From Microbacterium sp. ET2 (lineage in GTDB: Bacteria > Actinomycetota > Actinomycetes > Actinomycetales > Microbacteriaceae), in contig NZ_CP128170.1 of NCBI RefSeq assembly GCF_030347395.1, positions 1,798,001 to 1,862,000 of the forward strand: a DNA stretch of 64,000 nt, read 5' to 3'. The position numbers were made by a program, and so were the translations under genes. The first letter of the stretch is position 1; each line of letters starts with the position of its first letter. Below are positions 25,602 through 34,771 of this stretch, one piece after another. The notes below the pieces were generated by a model. That model saw only the letters and a list, made by a program, of their open reading frames with translations. It was not told the origin of the DNA and did no database searches.

Positions 25602-26634
25602 GCGTCTGACCGGAGATCAGTCCGGGAAGCCCCCGTCCGTCCCTGGTCGTGAGGGCGAGGACGACGGCGATGACGGCGAAGAGAAGTGCCCACGCGCCGT
25701 TCTCTCTCGTGAGGCTGTCGAGGGCGGCGAAGCCCGCGATCCCGCCGACAGCCCGAAGGGTTCGCTCGGCCCATGTCGGCAGCCGGTCTCCGACGTAGCG
25801 CAACTGCACGGCGAGATCCCCGAAGGAGCGCCCCGTCATCAGGATCACCGTGAGCACCGCGCCGACGGCCACCCCCTGTCCGACCACCGATGCGATGGCG
25901 CCCTCCCCGACGGCGTCGGTGTCGCCGATCACGAATTGCAGCCAGAGCTGGGTCGCCACCGACACAGCGGCGCCGATGAACAGGTACACCAGCACATCGC
26001 ACACCATGGCCAGTAGTCGTCGGCGGCGCGTCACCGGCCGTGGCTGATCGGCGTCGGGTGCGGGAGGAGACCCGCGCAGAGTCCTCGGCACGGCCAGGGC
26101 GAGCACAGCGCCCAGGCCCGCGCCGAGGGTGTTCGTGGCGAGGTCGACCACGTCGAACACCCGATAGGCGCAGGGGAACACGCCCCAGACGCCGGTCAGC
26201 TGCGTGGTCTCGACGAGCAGGGAGAGCGCGAACCCCGTGAGCAGGGCGACGACGATGCCGCGCCCACCGAGCACCCGGAGAAAGAAGCCGAGCGGGACGA
26301 AGAGCAGCACGTTCAGACCCAGCTGGAGCAGCGCGGGGTCAGCGAGAGGCGACCCGACACCGTCGAAGGCGCCTCGGATGTCGCGGACGAACGTCAGCGG
26401 ATCGAGGTTGACCCCCGCACACCGATAGGTCGTGGTGTCGGGCAGCGGCACGAGGGTGTAGGCCCAGATCGCCCAGAAGTACATAAGCGCCGCCGCCCAC
26501 AGCAGCAGTCGACCGGCGCTCAGCCTTCCCCGGCGACGGTAGGAGATGGCGACGAAGGGAACGAAGAGGGCGACGCCCGCGAATGCGCCCAAGAGGACCG
26601 CGACGATCCCCGGCGTGATGCGATCCACGCGCAA
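25567..26634 (-). CDS. VanZ-RDD membrane protein
   Basis: A 355-residue integral membrane protein with two recognisable parts. The N-terminal half is VanZ-like: helices around YFWAIWAYTLVPLP, NVLLFVPLGFFLRVL, LSLLVETTQL and VVDLATNTLGAGLGAVLAL. The C-terminal half is an RDD domain: RRRRLLAMVCDVLVYLFIGA carries the Arg-Asp pattern, followed by three more helices and a short basic tail. VanZ-type proteins modify glycopeptide susceptibility in some bacteria, but most, including this one by context, have unknown roles in the envelope. The 3' end overlaps the convergent M20 gene. Confidence 0.85.
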   Translation of the reverse strand: MRVDRITPGIVAVLLGAFAGVALFVPFVAISYRRRGRLSAGRLLLWAAALMYFWAIWAYTLVPLPDTTTYRCAGVNLDPLTFVRDIRGAFDGVGSPLADPALLQLGLNVLLFVPLGFFLRVLGGRGIVVALLTGFALSLLVETTQLTGVWGVFPCAYRVFDVVDLATNTLGAGLGAVLALAVPRTLRGSPPAPDADQPRPVTRRRRLLAMVCDVLVYLFIGAAVSVATQLWLQFVIGDTDAVGEGAIASVVGQGVAVGAVLTVILMTGRSFGDLAVQLRYVGDRLPTWAERTLRAVGGIAGFAALDSLTRENGAWALLFAVIAVVLALTTRDGRGLPGLISGQTLTDARGTRAPR

Positions 26635-26709
26635 GAGTCTGACACCCCCACCGACCAGGAACGGGCAGGGCCGGCAGACGTGGTCTCCTTCGCCGCGTCG
26701 ACGGTCGAA

Positions 26710-27522
26710 TCAGCACACCGCGGCCCGCCACCACACGAGGGGCTGCGTGGGGATCGTCGGGCGCGGCACATCGGGAAGCCGTGCCAGTCGCGCGGCTTCG
26801 ACGGCATCGAACGGATTCGTGCGCAGCAGCGGTCCGTGCCCCGGGAGAAGTACGGATGCCCGCGCTAACGCGAGGGCTCCGAGCGCGAGCACCGCGCGGT
26901 GCGGGTCGGCGTGGAACATATCGGGGAGGAGCTGCGAGCCGGCGTGCGGGAGGGTGGGGTGCGCGGCGACCAGCGCATCCCCGGTCACGAGCGCTTCGGC
27001 GTCGGGGAGCACGAAGGCGGTGTGGCCGCGGGTGTGCCCGGGGGTGACGATCGGAATCACCCGGTGGCCTGCGACGGTGAAGGGACCCGCGAGCGGACGC
27101 ACGTCTTCGACGGCGACGTTGTCGAGCCCGCCCGACCGGATCGCGTGCACCGCCCATCGGATGACGCGCGGTCGCCACAGCGACGGGAGCAGGTCGAGGA
27201 GCGTGATCTGCTCGACAATCTCCCTCCGGATGTTGGGGAGCTCCGCGGCGTCGGCGAACACGCGCGCACCGTGCACGCGGGCGATGGCCCCCGCGCAGCC
27301 GATGTGGTCGCTGTGTCCGTGGGTGATGAGGACGGTCGTCACCGGAAGGCCCGCACCGCCGGCGGCCGAGATCGACTCCTCGACGAGCGGGTAGTCGTTC
27401 GGGTACCCGGCATCGATCAGTGCGACCTCCCCGTCGCCGACGAGGACCGTCCAGTTCGAGGCGGGACCTTCGACGAACGTCACCCCCTCGGCGACGGGGT
27501 GGGTCGTCATCGCACGGGTCAT
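26710..27522 (-). CDS. MBL-fold metallo-hydrolase
   Basis: A 270-residue metallo-beta-lactamase-fold protein. The zinc motif THGHSDHIGCAGA (HxHxDH) is complete; further ligands are His in TPGHTRGHTAFVL, Asp in ALVTGDALVAA, and His in LLPGHGPLL. The class includes glyoxalase II-like, lactonase-like and many uncharacterised hydrolases, so the substrate is unknown. The ATG at 27522 overlaps the stop of the FAD oxidoreductase gene (ATGA), so the two are cotranscribed and coupled, and probably act on successive intermediates of one pathway. Confidence 0.85.
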   Translation of the reverse strand: MTRAMTTHPVAEGVTFVEGPASNWTVLVGDGEVALIDAGYPNDYPLVEESISAAGGAGLPVTTVLITHGHSDHIGCAGAIARVHGARVFADAAELPNIRREIVEQITLLDLLPSLWRPRVIRWAVHAIRSGGLDNVAVEDVRPLAGPFTVAGHRVIPIVTPGHTRGHTAFVLPDAEALVTGDALVAAHPTLPHAGSQLLPDMFHADPHRAVLALGALALARASVLLPGHGPLLRTNPFDAVEAARLARLPDVPRPTIPTQPLVWWRAAVC

Positions 27523-28895
27523 CGGGCATCCACGAACGGCACGATGTTGGGGAGGAACAGACCGCGGGGATCCACGGCGCGGCGGACGCGGTCGACGGCC
27601 TCCCACGTCGCGTGATCGAAGGTCCGGCTCGGTTGGGACGCCGACTCGACGAAGGTCGGCAGGGTACGGCCGGTGTCGCGGTGGCTCAGGGCGGTTCGGA
27701 TACGAGCGGCGGCGCCCTCCTGCATCTCGGGAGTGAGAGGACCGCCGACGGCACCGACGACGAGCAGAGCGAACTCCGCGTCCGTACGGTCGAACGCCCC
27801 ACCGTTCTCGGGCGGGTATGCGAAGGCGCCGCCGAGGTGTCGCAGCTCGACACTGGTCAACGTCGAGCCCGACGCTGACCCCACAAGGTCGACGAGGGTG
27901 CGGACGTCGGCCTGGTCGAGGCTCGACAAGAGGAGGTGGTCGCCGACGTAGGGGATGGGATCGGGGGGATCCATGTGCGTCAGGGGAAGCTCGATGGGGT
28001 CGCGGAGGTCCCAGGTGTCGATGATCGGCTCGGCGATCGCGCGCAGCGGGTCGAGCAGGGCGGCAGCCTGGTGACTGATGTCGGTGAGCAGGTACGGGTC
28101 GCGGATGCCGGCGGCCCCGTCGAGCGCGACGACGGTCCGGCCGGCGATCGCCTCGGGGATGCCCGGCAGAGGCGGGATGTTCAGCACGCGCATGCTTGTG
28201 GTCAGAGTCCACGGGGCGTTCTCGGTCCACGTCCGCCAGGCCGAGATGATCTCCTCCGCGTGCTCGGCGGGCCAGAACGCGATGCCGGTGTAGACCTTCC
28301 ACATCGGCAGGAGCCGGATGGTGACCGACGTCACGACGCCGAATCCGCCACCGCCCCCGCGCAGCGCCCAGAAGAGGTCGGGCTCCTCGTCCGGGCTCGC
28401 GGTGACGACGCGACCGTCGGCGAGGACGAGGCGGATGCTCACGATGTTGTTGGCTGCGATCCCGTGGGTGCGCCCGTAGAAGCTGATACCACCACGGAGG
28501 AGATACCCGACGGCACCGACGGTGCCACTGGAGCCGTGCAAGACGGCCAGCCCGTGCTCGGCGGCCGCGGCGACCACCGCGGCCCAGCGCGTGCCGGCCG
28601 GAATGGTCGCGGTCTGCGCCTCGCGGTCGATCACGACGGGTTCGTCGAGCTGCGTGCGGATGAGAAGTGCGCCGTCCAGAGGCTGCGATGTCGCCGCGGA
28701 GTGCCCGGTCGCGATGACGCTCGCGGTGAGGTCGTTGTCGCGGGCGTAGCGGACCGCTTCGCACACGTCTTCGACCGATCGGGCGATCACGGTGCGACGG
28801 GGAGCGGGCTGGGGAAGGAGGTTGTACGCTTCGATGGCAACGGCGTAGGGGGATTCGCCGGGCGATGCCACGGTGAGGGTCTTCGTGTCGTTCAT
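27519..28895 (-). CDS. FAD-binding oxidoreductase, berberine-bridge/PCMH type
   Basis: A 458-residue flavoprotein with an FAD_binding_4 (PCMH) domain in the N-terminal half and a BBE-type C-terminus (VDRVRRAVDPRGLFLPNIVPF). The flavin-linking His is in VIATGHSAATSQP. The second, Cys-type linkage of bicovalent members is absent: that position reads RGGISFYGRTHG. Members oxidise alcohols, sugars or alkaloid-like molecules with O2. It diverges from a LAL regulator gene 53 nt away and is coupled to the metallo-hydrolase downstream. A paralogue with the same divergent-LuxR layout occurs at 46010-47410. Confidence 0.87.
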   Translation of the reverse strand: MNDTKTLTVASPGESPYAVAIEAYNLLPQPAPRRTVIARSVEDVCEAVRYARDNDLTASVIATGHSAATSQPLDGALLIRTQLDEPVVIDREAQTATIPAGTRWAAVVAAAAEHGLAVLHGSSGTVGAVGYLLRGGISFYGRTHGIAANNIVSIRLVLADGRVVTASPDEEPDLFWALRGGGGGFGVVTSVTIRLLPMWKVYTGIAFWPAEHAEEIISAWRTWTENAPWTLTTSMRVLNIPPLPGIPEAIAGRTVVALDGAAGIRDPYLLTDISHQAAALLDPLRAIAEPIIDTWDLRDPIELPLTHMDPPDPIPYVGDHLLLSSLDQADVRTLVDLVGSASGSTLTSVELRHLGGAFAYPPENGGAFDRTDAEFALLVVGAVGGPLTPEMQEGAAARIRTALSHRDTGRTLPTFVESASQPSRTFDHATWEAVDRVRRAVDPRGLFLPNIVPFVDAR

Positions 28896-28939
28896 GCCTT
28901 CCACGCTAGAAATCCGTCGGCCACGCGCCATCCGAGAAA

Positions 28940-28959
28940 CCACGGAAGATGACACGGAG
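28940..28959. promoter_or_regulatory. Candidate LAL-regulator boxes (CACGGA repeats)
   Basis: CCACGGAA and CACGGAGAA occur 12 nt apart between the FAD oxidoreductase and LAL gene starts, overlapping the latter's start codon. On the other strand they read TTCTCCGTG and TTCCGTGG, which also occur as direct repeats before the amidohydrolase gene at 31676-31695. Confidence 0.4.
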
Positions 28960-31672
28960 AATCTCCGCAGACGCTGCCGTTCCACCCCTTGAGCCACGGC
29001 TGCCGCCGCTGCGAGAAGAGCTCGCGGCCGATCTCGCCCGCCGCCTCGCCGCACCGGGAACGACGACCCTCGTCTCAGCTGAGGCGGGTTTCGGCAAGAC
29101 GACGGTCATCGACCGCGTGCTCGATCTCGTCGCCGCCCGCTCGCCCGGCACCCGAGTGCTGTTCGCGCGGGGTGTGCGCTCGAGCGTGCCGACCCCCCAC
29201 GTAGGCCTGCATGAGCTGTTCACCGGGGTCGACCCGAAATCTCTGGACCTGCCGCCGGGTCACGCCTCGGGTCTCTGTGCAGCGCTCGGACGGTCATCGA
29301 TCGAGGGCGAACTCACCCCGGCACGCGTCATGATGTCCACGCACAGTGTCATCCTCCGTCTGCTGGAGATCTCGCCCGTTGCGATCGTCGTCGACGATTG
29401 GGATGCGCTGGACGCCGAGTCCGCCGAGGTCATCCGCTACCTGACCTCGCGCCGCTACACGGCGGGAGGCGCCCCCTCACTGCTGCTCGCCTACGCGTCG
29501 CCTCGCCCCGACGACGCATTCGGCGAGTCCGTCGTCGCTCTCCCGCCGCTGAGCCCCCGCGACGTTCAGGCTGTCGCCCAGGATGCGACCGGCCGCACCC
29601 TTCCCCTCGCCACCGCGACACGCGTGCAGGCGCTCAGCGGCGGGAATCCCCTGTGGGCGCTGGAGATGGCTGCGGTGGATGACGCGGACGCATCGAGTTC
29701 GCTCGAGGAAGCGATGAGGCAGCGCATCGAGCGGGCGAGCCCGGCAGCGCGCCGCATCCTCGCCGCCCTCGGGGCCGCGGGTCCCCTCTCCGCGGAGCAC
29801 CTCCACGCGGCGGCCTCGGTCTCGGACGCCGACATCCTCGAAGCGATCGACGGCGGCGCGGTGGAGGAGCATCGAGGCAGGGTGACCGCGCGGCATCCCA
29901 TGCTCTCGGCAACCGCGTTGCAGGGCCTGAGCGAACCCGACCGGCGGGCCCTTCATGGCCGGATCTCGGAGGTCGTCGTCGATCCCGTGGCCCGTACGGA
30001 CCATCTCGAGCGCGCGACGCCGCCCGGCGCGCAGCCGGCGTTGGCCCGAGCGCTCGACGAGGCCGCGATGCGCGCTCGCTCGCAGGGTGCGGTGGGAGAG
30101 GCGACCGACCTCGCCGGGCGCGCCGTCCGGCGCACTTCGGCTGACGACCCCGCCCTGGCGCGGCGACGGATCTCGTGGGCGGATCTGGCGCTGCGCGCCG
30201 GCGACTTCGCCGGTGTGCTCGATGCGCTCGGCGGTGTCGAATTCGAGCGTCTCGACGTCGCGCTCCTGGATCGCGCCCTCCCTCTGCTGGTGACCGCCGC
30301 GGCGGCAGAGCGCGGCGACGCCGCCGCCCGCGCGATGTTGCATGCCGCCGCCTCCCCCACCGACGATCCCGTCAGGCAGGCGGTGTACGACACCTACCGT
30401 GCCGAGGCGGGCCATGAGGCCGGCGACCGGCTGGCCCTCGCACGCGGGGCGGCCGATCTGCTGCGCAGAGCCGGAGCGGCGCCGCTGTCGCGGCACCGGG
30501 CGCTCGGCGCGCTCATCCTCGACGATCTCGACGCAGGTCGCGGGCTCGACGATGGGCTGCTCGCCGAATGCGCCGCCCTCGAGACGCAGATCGACCTTCT
30601 CGCAGTCAATGACAGTGCCCGGGCCATGACGGGCCTCTACGCTCACCAGGTCGGACAGCTGGAGCGGTCGCGCCAGGCCCTCGAAGCCATGCACGCCGTC
30701 GCTGTCGAGCAGGGCCAGGAGGTCGTAGCCGGCGTGTTCGCGCTGCATCTGGCCGCCACCGAAGCGCAGGCCGGTGACCTCGCCCGGGCGGAGCACTGGC
30801 TGGACTTCTGGGAGCAGGTGAACCCCTGGCCCGACACCCCACCGCCGAGCGCGATCGCCGCCATGGGCCTGCGGGCGCTGCGACGGGCCGATGCGGACGA
30901 GATCGAACGCATCGTGCGGCTTCCCCATGGTCCGGGCGGCGAGGCGATCGGCCGGCTGGTGCGGCAGGCCCTTCTCGGCCTGACCGCCGCGCGCACCCAG
31001 AACTGGGCGTCCGCGCTCAGCGCGCTCACCTCGGCGAGATCGCTCGCCGATTCGCTCGGTATGGCCGAGCCCGGGCGCCGGCTGTGGCTGGACTTCGATC
31101 TCGCCCGCACCCTGATCGCCGTCGGCGATCTGAGCGCCGCCGGCGACATTGCCGCCGGACTGGAGGAGATCTCCGCCGGCGGCCGACCCCTGCTCGACGG
31201 GGTTGCCGCAAGCATCCGCGGCGAGATCGCGCTCGCGCGTGACGACTCCTCGGCCGCCGTCGACGCGCTCACCCAGGCCGACGCGCTGTTGCGCGAAGCG
31301 GAGATGCCCTTCGAGCGGTCTCGCACCCAGCTCGCGCTCGCCCGCGCTCACCACGCGCGGCGAGCGCGTCACGACGCCGTCGCGGCACTCGATGCGGCGG
31401 AGTCCAGCGCGCGGAGGGCGAGCGACGCCGGGCTGGTCGGGCGCATCGTGGCGCTTCGTGGCGAGGTCGAAGCCTCCACGCCGGCAGGAGTGCTCACGGA
31501 ACGCGAGCGGGTCGTCGCCCTCGCCGTGGCGCGGGGCTCGACCAACCGGGAGATCGCCGACGAGTACCACCTGAGCGTCCGCACGGTGGAGTCGCAGCTG
31601 TCGGCCGCCTATCGCAAGCTCGGCGTGCGCTCCCGCAGCGAACTGGCGGTGCTGATGAGGCAGTCCGGGTGA
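28949..31672 (+). CDS. Large ATP-binding LuxR-family (LAL) regulator
   Basis: A 907-residue MalT-like regulator. The AAA ATPase domain has Walker A AEAGFGKTT at residues 44-52 and Walker B around VAIVVDDWDALD. The middle 500 residues are helical repeats of TPR type. The C-terminal LuxR helix-turn-helix covers the last 60 residues (LTERERVVALAVARGSTNRE, then LSVRTVESQLSAAYRKLGVR). It diverges from the FAD oxidoreductase gene and lies upstream of the amidohydrolase/TPP operon. Matching TCCGTG repeats in both promoters suggest that it controls both. Ligand unknown. Confidence 0.9.
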   Translation: MTRRISADAAVPPLEPRLPPLREELAADLARRLAAPGTTTLVSAEAGFGKTTVIDRVLDLVAARSPGTRVLFARGVRSSVPTPHVGLHELFTGVDPKSLDLPPGHASGLCAALGRSSIEGELTPARVMMSTHSVILRLLEISPVAIVVDDWDALDAESAEVIRYLTSRRYTAGGAPSLLLAYASPRPDDAFGESVVALPPLSPRDVQAVAQDATGRTLPLATATRVQALSGGNPLWALEMAAVDDADASSSLEEAMRQRIERASPAARRILAALGAAGPLSAEHLHAAASVSDADILEAIDGGAVEEHRGRVTARHPMLSATALQGLSEPDRRALHGRISEVVVDPVARTDHLERATPPGAQPALARALDEAAMRARSQGAVGEATDLAGRAVRRTSADDPALARRRISWADLALRAGDFAGVLDALGGVEFERLDVALLDRALPLLVTAAAAERGDAAARAMLHAAASPTDDPVRQAVYDTYRAEAGHEAGDRLALARGAADLLRRAGAAPLSRHRALGALILDDLDAGRGLDDGLLAECAALETQIDLLAVNDSARAMTGLYAHQVGQLERSRQALEAMHAVAVEQGQEVVAGVFALHLAATEAQAGDLARAEHWLDFWEQVNPWPDTPPPSAIAAMGLRALRRADADEIERIVRLPHGPGGEAIGRLVRQALLGLTAARTQNWASALSALTSARSLADSLGMAEPGRRLWLDFDLARTLIAVGDLSAAGDIAAGLEEISAGGRPLLDGVAASIRGEIALARDDSSAAVDALTQADALLREAEMPFERSRTQLALARAHHARRARHDAVAALDAAESSARRASDAGLVGRIVALRGEVEASTPAGVLTERERVVALAVARGSTNREIADEYHLSVRTVESQLSAAYRKLGVRSRSELAVLMRQSG

Positions 31673-31675
31673 GCA

Positions 31676-31695
31676 TTTCCGTGGACTTCTCCGTG
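31676..31695 (+). promoter_or_regulatory. Candidate LAL-regulator boxes before the amidohydrolase
   Basis: TTTCCGTGG and TTCTCCGTG are direct TCCGTG repeats 11 nt apart. The same two motifs occur on the minus strand at 28940-28959. A -10-like TAACGT follows near 31730. Confidence 0.4.
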
Positions 31696-31774
31696 CAATC
31701 CCCGAAGAGGTGGGCACCCTCGGATTCCTAACGTGATGAGTCGCGTCGATCGACGCTCTCACGAAAGGAAACCC

Positions 31775-33103
31775 ATGTCTGAACGCCGACTGCTTCTCCG
31801 CGGCGGATCCCTCTTCACCAGCGACGACGACCTGGGCGTGTTCACGTCCGGCGATGTGCTCGTCGTCGACGGCGTCATCCGCGAGGTCGGGCCCGAGATC
31901 ATCGACCCTCGCGCCGAGATCGTCCCCGTCCACGGGTCCATCGTCATGCCGGGACTGGTCGACACCCACCGCCACCTGTGGCAGACAGCGCTTCGTCACG
32001 TCGCCGCCGACTGGACGATGTCGGACTACGTCGCGGGGATGATCCAGGGCATCGGCCCGGGCTTCGCCCCCGAAGATGTACGGATCGCCGGTCTCGTCGG
32101 CAGCCTCGAGGCGCTCGATGCGGGTACCACCACGGTGATGGACTGGTCGCACATCGTGCACACGCCCGCGCACGCCGACGCGGCGATCAGCGCCCTGGAG
32201 ACTGCCGGGATCCGCGCCGTCTACGGGTACGGCCTTGCGGCACTGCCCGCCGCCGACTGGTTCGAGTCCGACCTCCGGCGCCTCGCCGGGACCGCGCGCT
32301 TCGGCCGACCCGACGGCCTCCTCACCCTCGCGCTCGCCAGCTGGGGTCCCGAATTCGCCGACGTGCCCACGACCGTGCGCGACATCGAGCTCGCCCGCGA
32401 GCTGGGCCTGCGCATTTCGCTGCACATCGGCGTCGGGATGATGGGTGCGGCGCGCGCGGTCACCGAGCTCGACGCCCGCGGGCTGCTCGGCGACGACCTG
32501 GAGTTCATCCACGCCACAACGGCGACCGACGCCGAACTCGTGCGGATCGCTCAGACCGGTGGCTCGGTGTCGGTCTCGCCCCGGGTCGAGATGCAGATGG
32601 GTCACGGCTACCCCGCCACCGGGAGGATGCTGGATGCGGGCCTTCGGCCGAGCCTCAGCGTCGACATCGTCAGTGGCATTCCCGGCACCCTCTTCGGTGA
32701 GATGCGGGCGGCGATGGAAGCCGAACGCGCTCGCCAGAACGCGGCAGCGCTGAGCCGTCACGAGTGGCCGGGGCCGCTCCGCGTGACCGCCGAGGACATG
32801 GTGCGGATGGCGACGATCGATGGTGCCCTCGCCCTCGGTCTCGCCGATGTCACCGGCTCGCTCACGCCCGGCAAGCAGGCCGACATCACCGTGCTGCGCG
32901 CCGACGTGACGAGTGTTCCGACCGCCGACACGATCGCATCGCAGATCGTCGCCGCCGACGCGCACGTCGTGGAGCACGTCCTGGTCGCCGGTGAGTTCCG
33001 CAAGCGCGACGGCCGGATCGTCGGTCACGACCTCGCGGCACGCCGTCAGGATCTCGATGCGTCGCGCCTGCGACTCCTGCAGGCAGCCGGGGCTCTCGTA
33101 TGA
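31775..33103 (+). CDS. Amidohydrolase (chlorohydrolase/cytosine-deaminase-like)
   Basis: A 442-residue metal-dependent hydrolase of the TrzA/AtzA/SsnA/guanine-deaminase group. The first metal ligands are in MPGLVDTHRHLWQTALRH (HxH). A later His is in RISLHIGVGMM, another in EFIHATTATDAE, and the Asp is in SLSVDIVSGIP. The C-terminal GSLTPGKQADITVLRAD strand closes the composite beta domain. Family members deaminate or dechlorinate N-heterocycles such as triazines, guanine or 8-oxoguanine. AAAGGAA precedes the ATG at 31775. Its stop overlaps the TPP-enzyme start (ATGA), an unusual pairing. Confidence 0.85.
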   Translation: MSERRLLLRGGSLFTSDDDLGVFTSGDVLVVDGVIREVGPEIIDPRAEIVPVHGSIVMPGLVDTHRHLWQTALRHVAADWTMSDYVAGMIQGIGPGFAPEDVRIAGLVGSLEALDAGTTTVMDWSHIVHTPAHADAAISALETAGIRAVYGYGLAALPAADWFESDLRRLAGTARFGRPDGLLTLALASWGPEFADVPTTVRDIELARELGLRISLHIGVGMMGAARAVTELDARGLLGDDLEFIHATTATDAELVRIAQTGGSVSVSPRVEMQMGHGYPATGRMLDAGLRPSLSVDIVSGIPGTLFGEMRAAMEAERARQNAAALSRHEWPGPLRVTAEDMVRMATIDGALALGLADVTGSLTPGKQADITVLRADVTSVPTADTIASQIVAADAHVVEHVLVAGEFRKRDGRIVGHDLAARRQDLDASRLRLLQAAGALV

Positions 33104-34771
33104 CGACGGTCCACCCGCGCGAGACGCGCCTGGCCGGCGCGCGGCCCGCCGAGTCGGTCGGACGGGTCGTCGCGGCATCCGCTCTGGAGTTCAGCTCCCA
33201 CGCCTTCGGCGTCATGGGCGCCGACAACGCCGTGATGATCGACGGGATGATCCGGCTGGGGATGTCGTACGCCCCGATGCGCCACGAAGCCGGCGCCGTT
33301 GTAGCGGCCGATGCGTTTACGCGTGTCGCGGGCCGGCCCGCCGTGTGCACGACGACGTCGGGGCCGGGGTTCACCAACGCCCTGACGGCTCTGGCTGAAG
33401 CGTCGCGGGCACGATCGCCGCTGGTGCTGCTGACCGGGTCGGCCCCGGTCAGCGGCCCGCGGCCGGGTGATATCGACATCCGCCGAACGGCCGCGTCAGC
33501 CGGGGCGCGGGCGTGGATGGTCGAGGAGGAAGACACCGTCGGGACGATCCGGGCGGCGTTCCAGACCGCGAGGGCGGAGAACCGGCCGGCCGTGGTGTGC
33601 GTCCCCTCCGATGTCTCGCGACGGACGGCCACCCGGCCGGGGGCTCGTGCGCGGGCGGCGGATCGCCCCGGGGCATCGGGCGCCCTCCTCCCGTCGGCGC
33701 GCGACGAGCTGTCGCGCCTCGCCGACCGGCTCCGCGCCGCGCGGCGGCCCCTCCTCCTGGCGGGGCGCGGCGCGATCGGCGCCGCCGAGGCTCTTCGACG
33801 CACCGCGTCGGCGTACGGGGCACGCACCGCGACGACCACTCTCGCGCTCGGAGTGTTCGGCTCGGGAGACGGCCACCTGGGGATCGCCGGCGGTTTCGCC
33901 ACCGACGACGAGGCCGCCGCGATGCATCGCGCCGACGTCGTCGTCGTGATCGGCGCCGGCCTGAACGCCCACACCACGCGTCGGGGAACGGTCTTCGCCG
34001 CCGGCGCACACGTCGTTCAGATCGACCTCGCGGCGCAGCCGACCTCGACGCGCGTCGACCAGTTCATCCGGGCCGACGCCGAAGACGCCCTTATCGAGCT
34101 GCTGCTCCAAGCCCCGGCGAACGCCGAGAGAACAGGGACATGGCGTGGCATCCCCTCCGTCCACCCGTCGACGGGCGCGCACACGCTCGTCGACGGGCTT
34201 CACCCCGCCGCGGTCGCCGACGCCGTCGCCGATGCCGTGCCGTCCGACGCGACGTTCGTGGTCGACGGCGGCAACTTCATGGCCTGGCCCCTGGCGTCCT
34301 GGCGACCGGCCCGCCCGCGATCCTTCGTGCCGGCCGGACTGGCGTTCCAGTCGATCGGTCTGGGCCTCGGCGCACTCGTCGGCGCGGCGGCGGCGCGGCC
34401 CGACGCGTACCCGGTGCTCGGTGTCGGCGACGGCGGTCTCCTCATGTCGCTGGCCGATCTCGACTCCGTTGCGCGGCTCGTTCCGCGCGGCGCGATCGTG
34501 GTGTTCAACGACGCCGCGTACGGTGCCGAGGTGCACCAGTTCGGGCCGGAGGGCTTCGCCGAGTCGCCCATGCGCTTCCCCGCTCGCAGCTTCGCTCTGA
34601 TCGCCGGCGCCTTCGGCCTCCGGACCCTCTCGGTCTACGACCGCGAGACGCTGCGGATCGCCGCATCCTTCCTCCGGGCCCACCGCGACGAGCCTCGTCC
34701 TCCTCGACTGTCACATCTCGCCCAGCGTGGCGGCACCCTTTCTGCGAGCGCTGGAGCCACGACAGGCGTAA
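33100..34771 (+). CDS. Thiamine-diphosphate-dependent acetolactate-synthase-like enzyme
   Basis: About 557 residues with the three domains of the AHAS/benzoylformate-decarboxylase family. The N-terminal PYR domain has the catalytic Glu in APMRHEAGAVVAADAF. The central domain follows, and the C-terminal PP domain has the ThDP/Mg motif in VLGVGDGGLLMSLADLD through FNDAAYGAEV. Native C-terminal sequence (SLVLLDCHISPSVAAPFLRA) sits one frame over, after a +1 shift at about 34693, and ends at TAA 34769-34771, overlapping the next ATG as TAATG. As sequenced, the frame instead runs on to 34926. Lyase or decarboxylase reaction unknown; coupled to the amidohydrolase. Confidence 0.75.

Noticed and set aside
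29477..33178. Open frame of about 1230 codons on the minus strand
   Set aside because: It lies antisense to the LAL regulator and amidohydrolase genes, which have clear motifs. Its composition (Arg/Gly/Asp/Val-rich, no domain) is the usual mirror of high-GC coding DNA.
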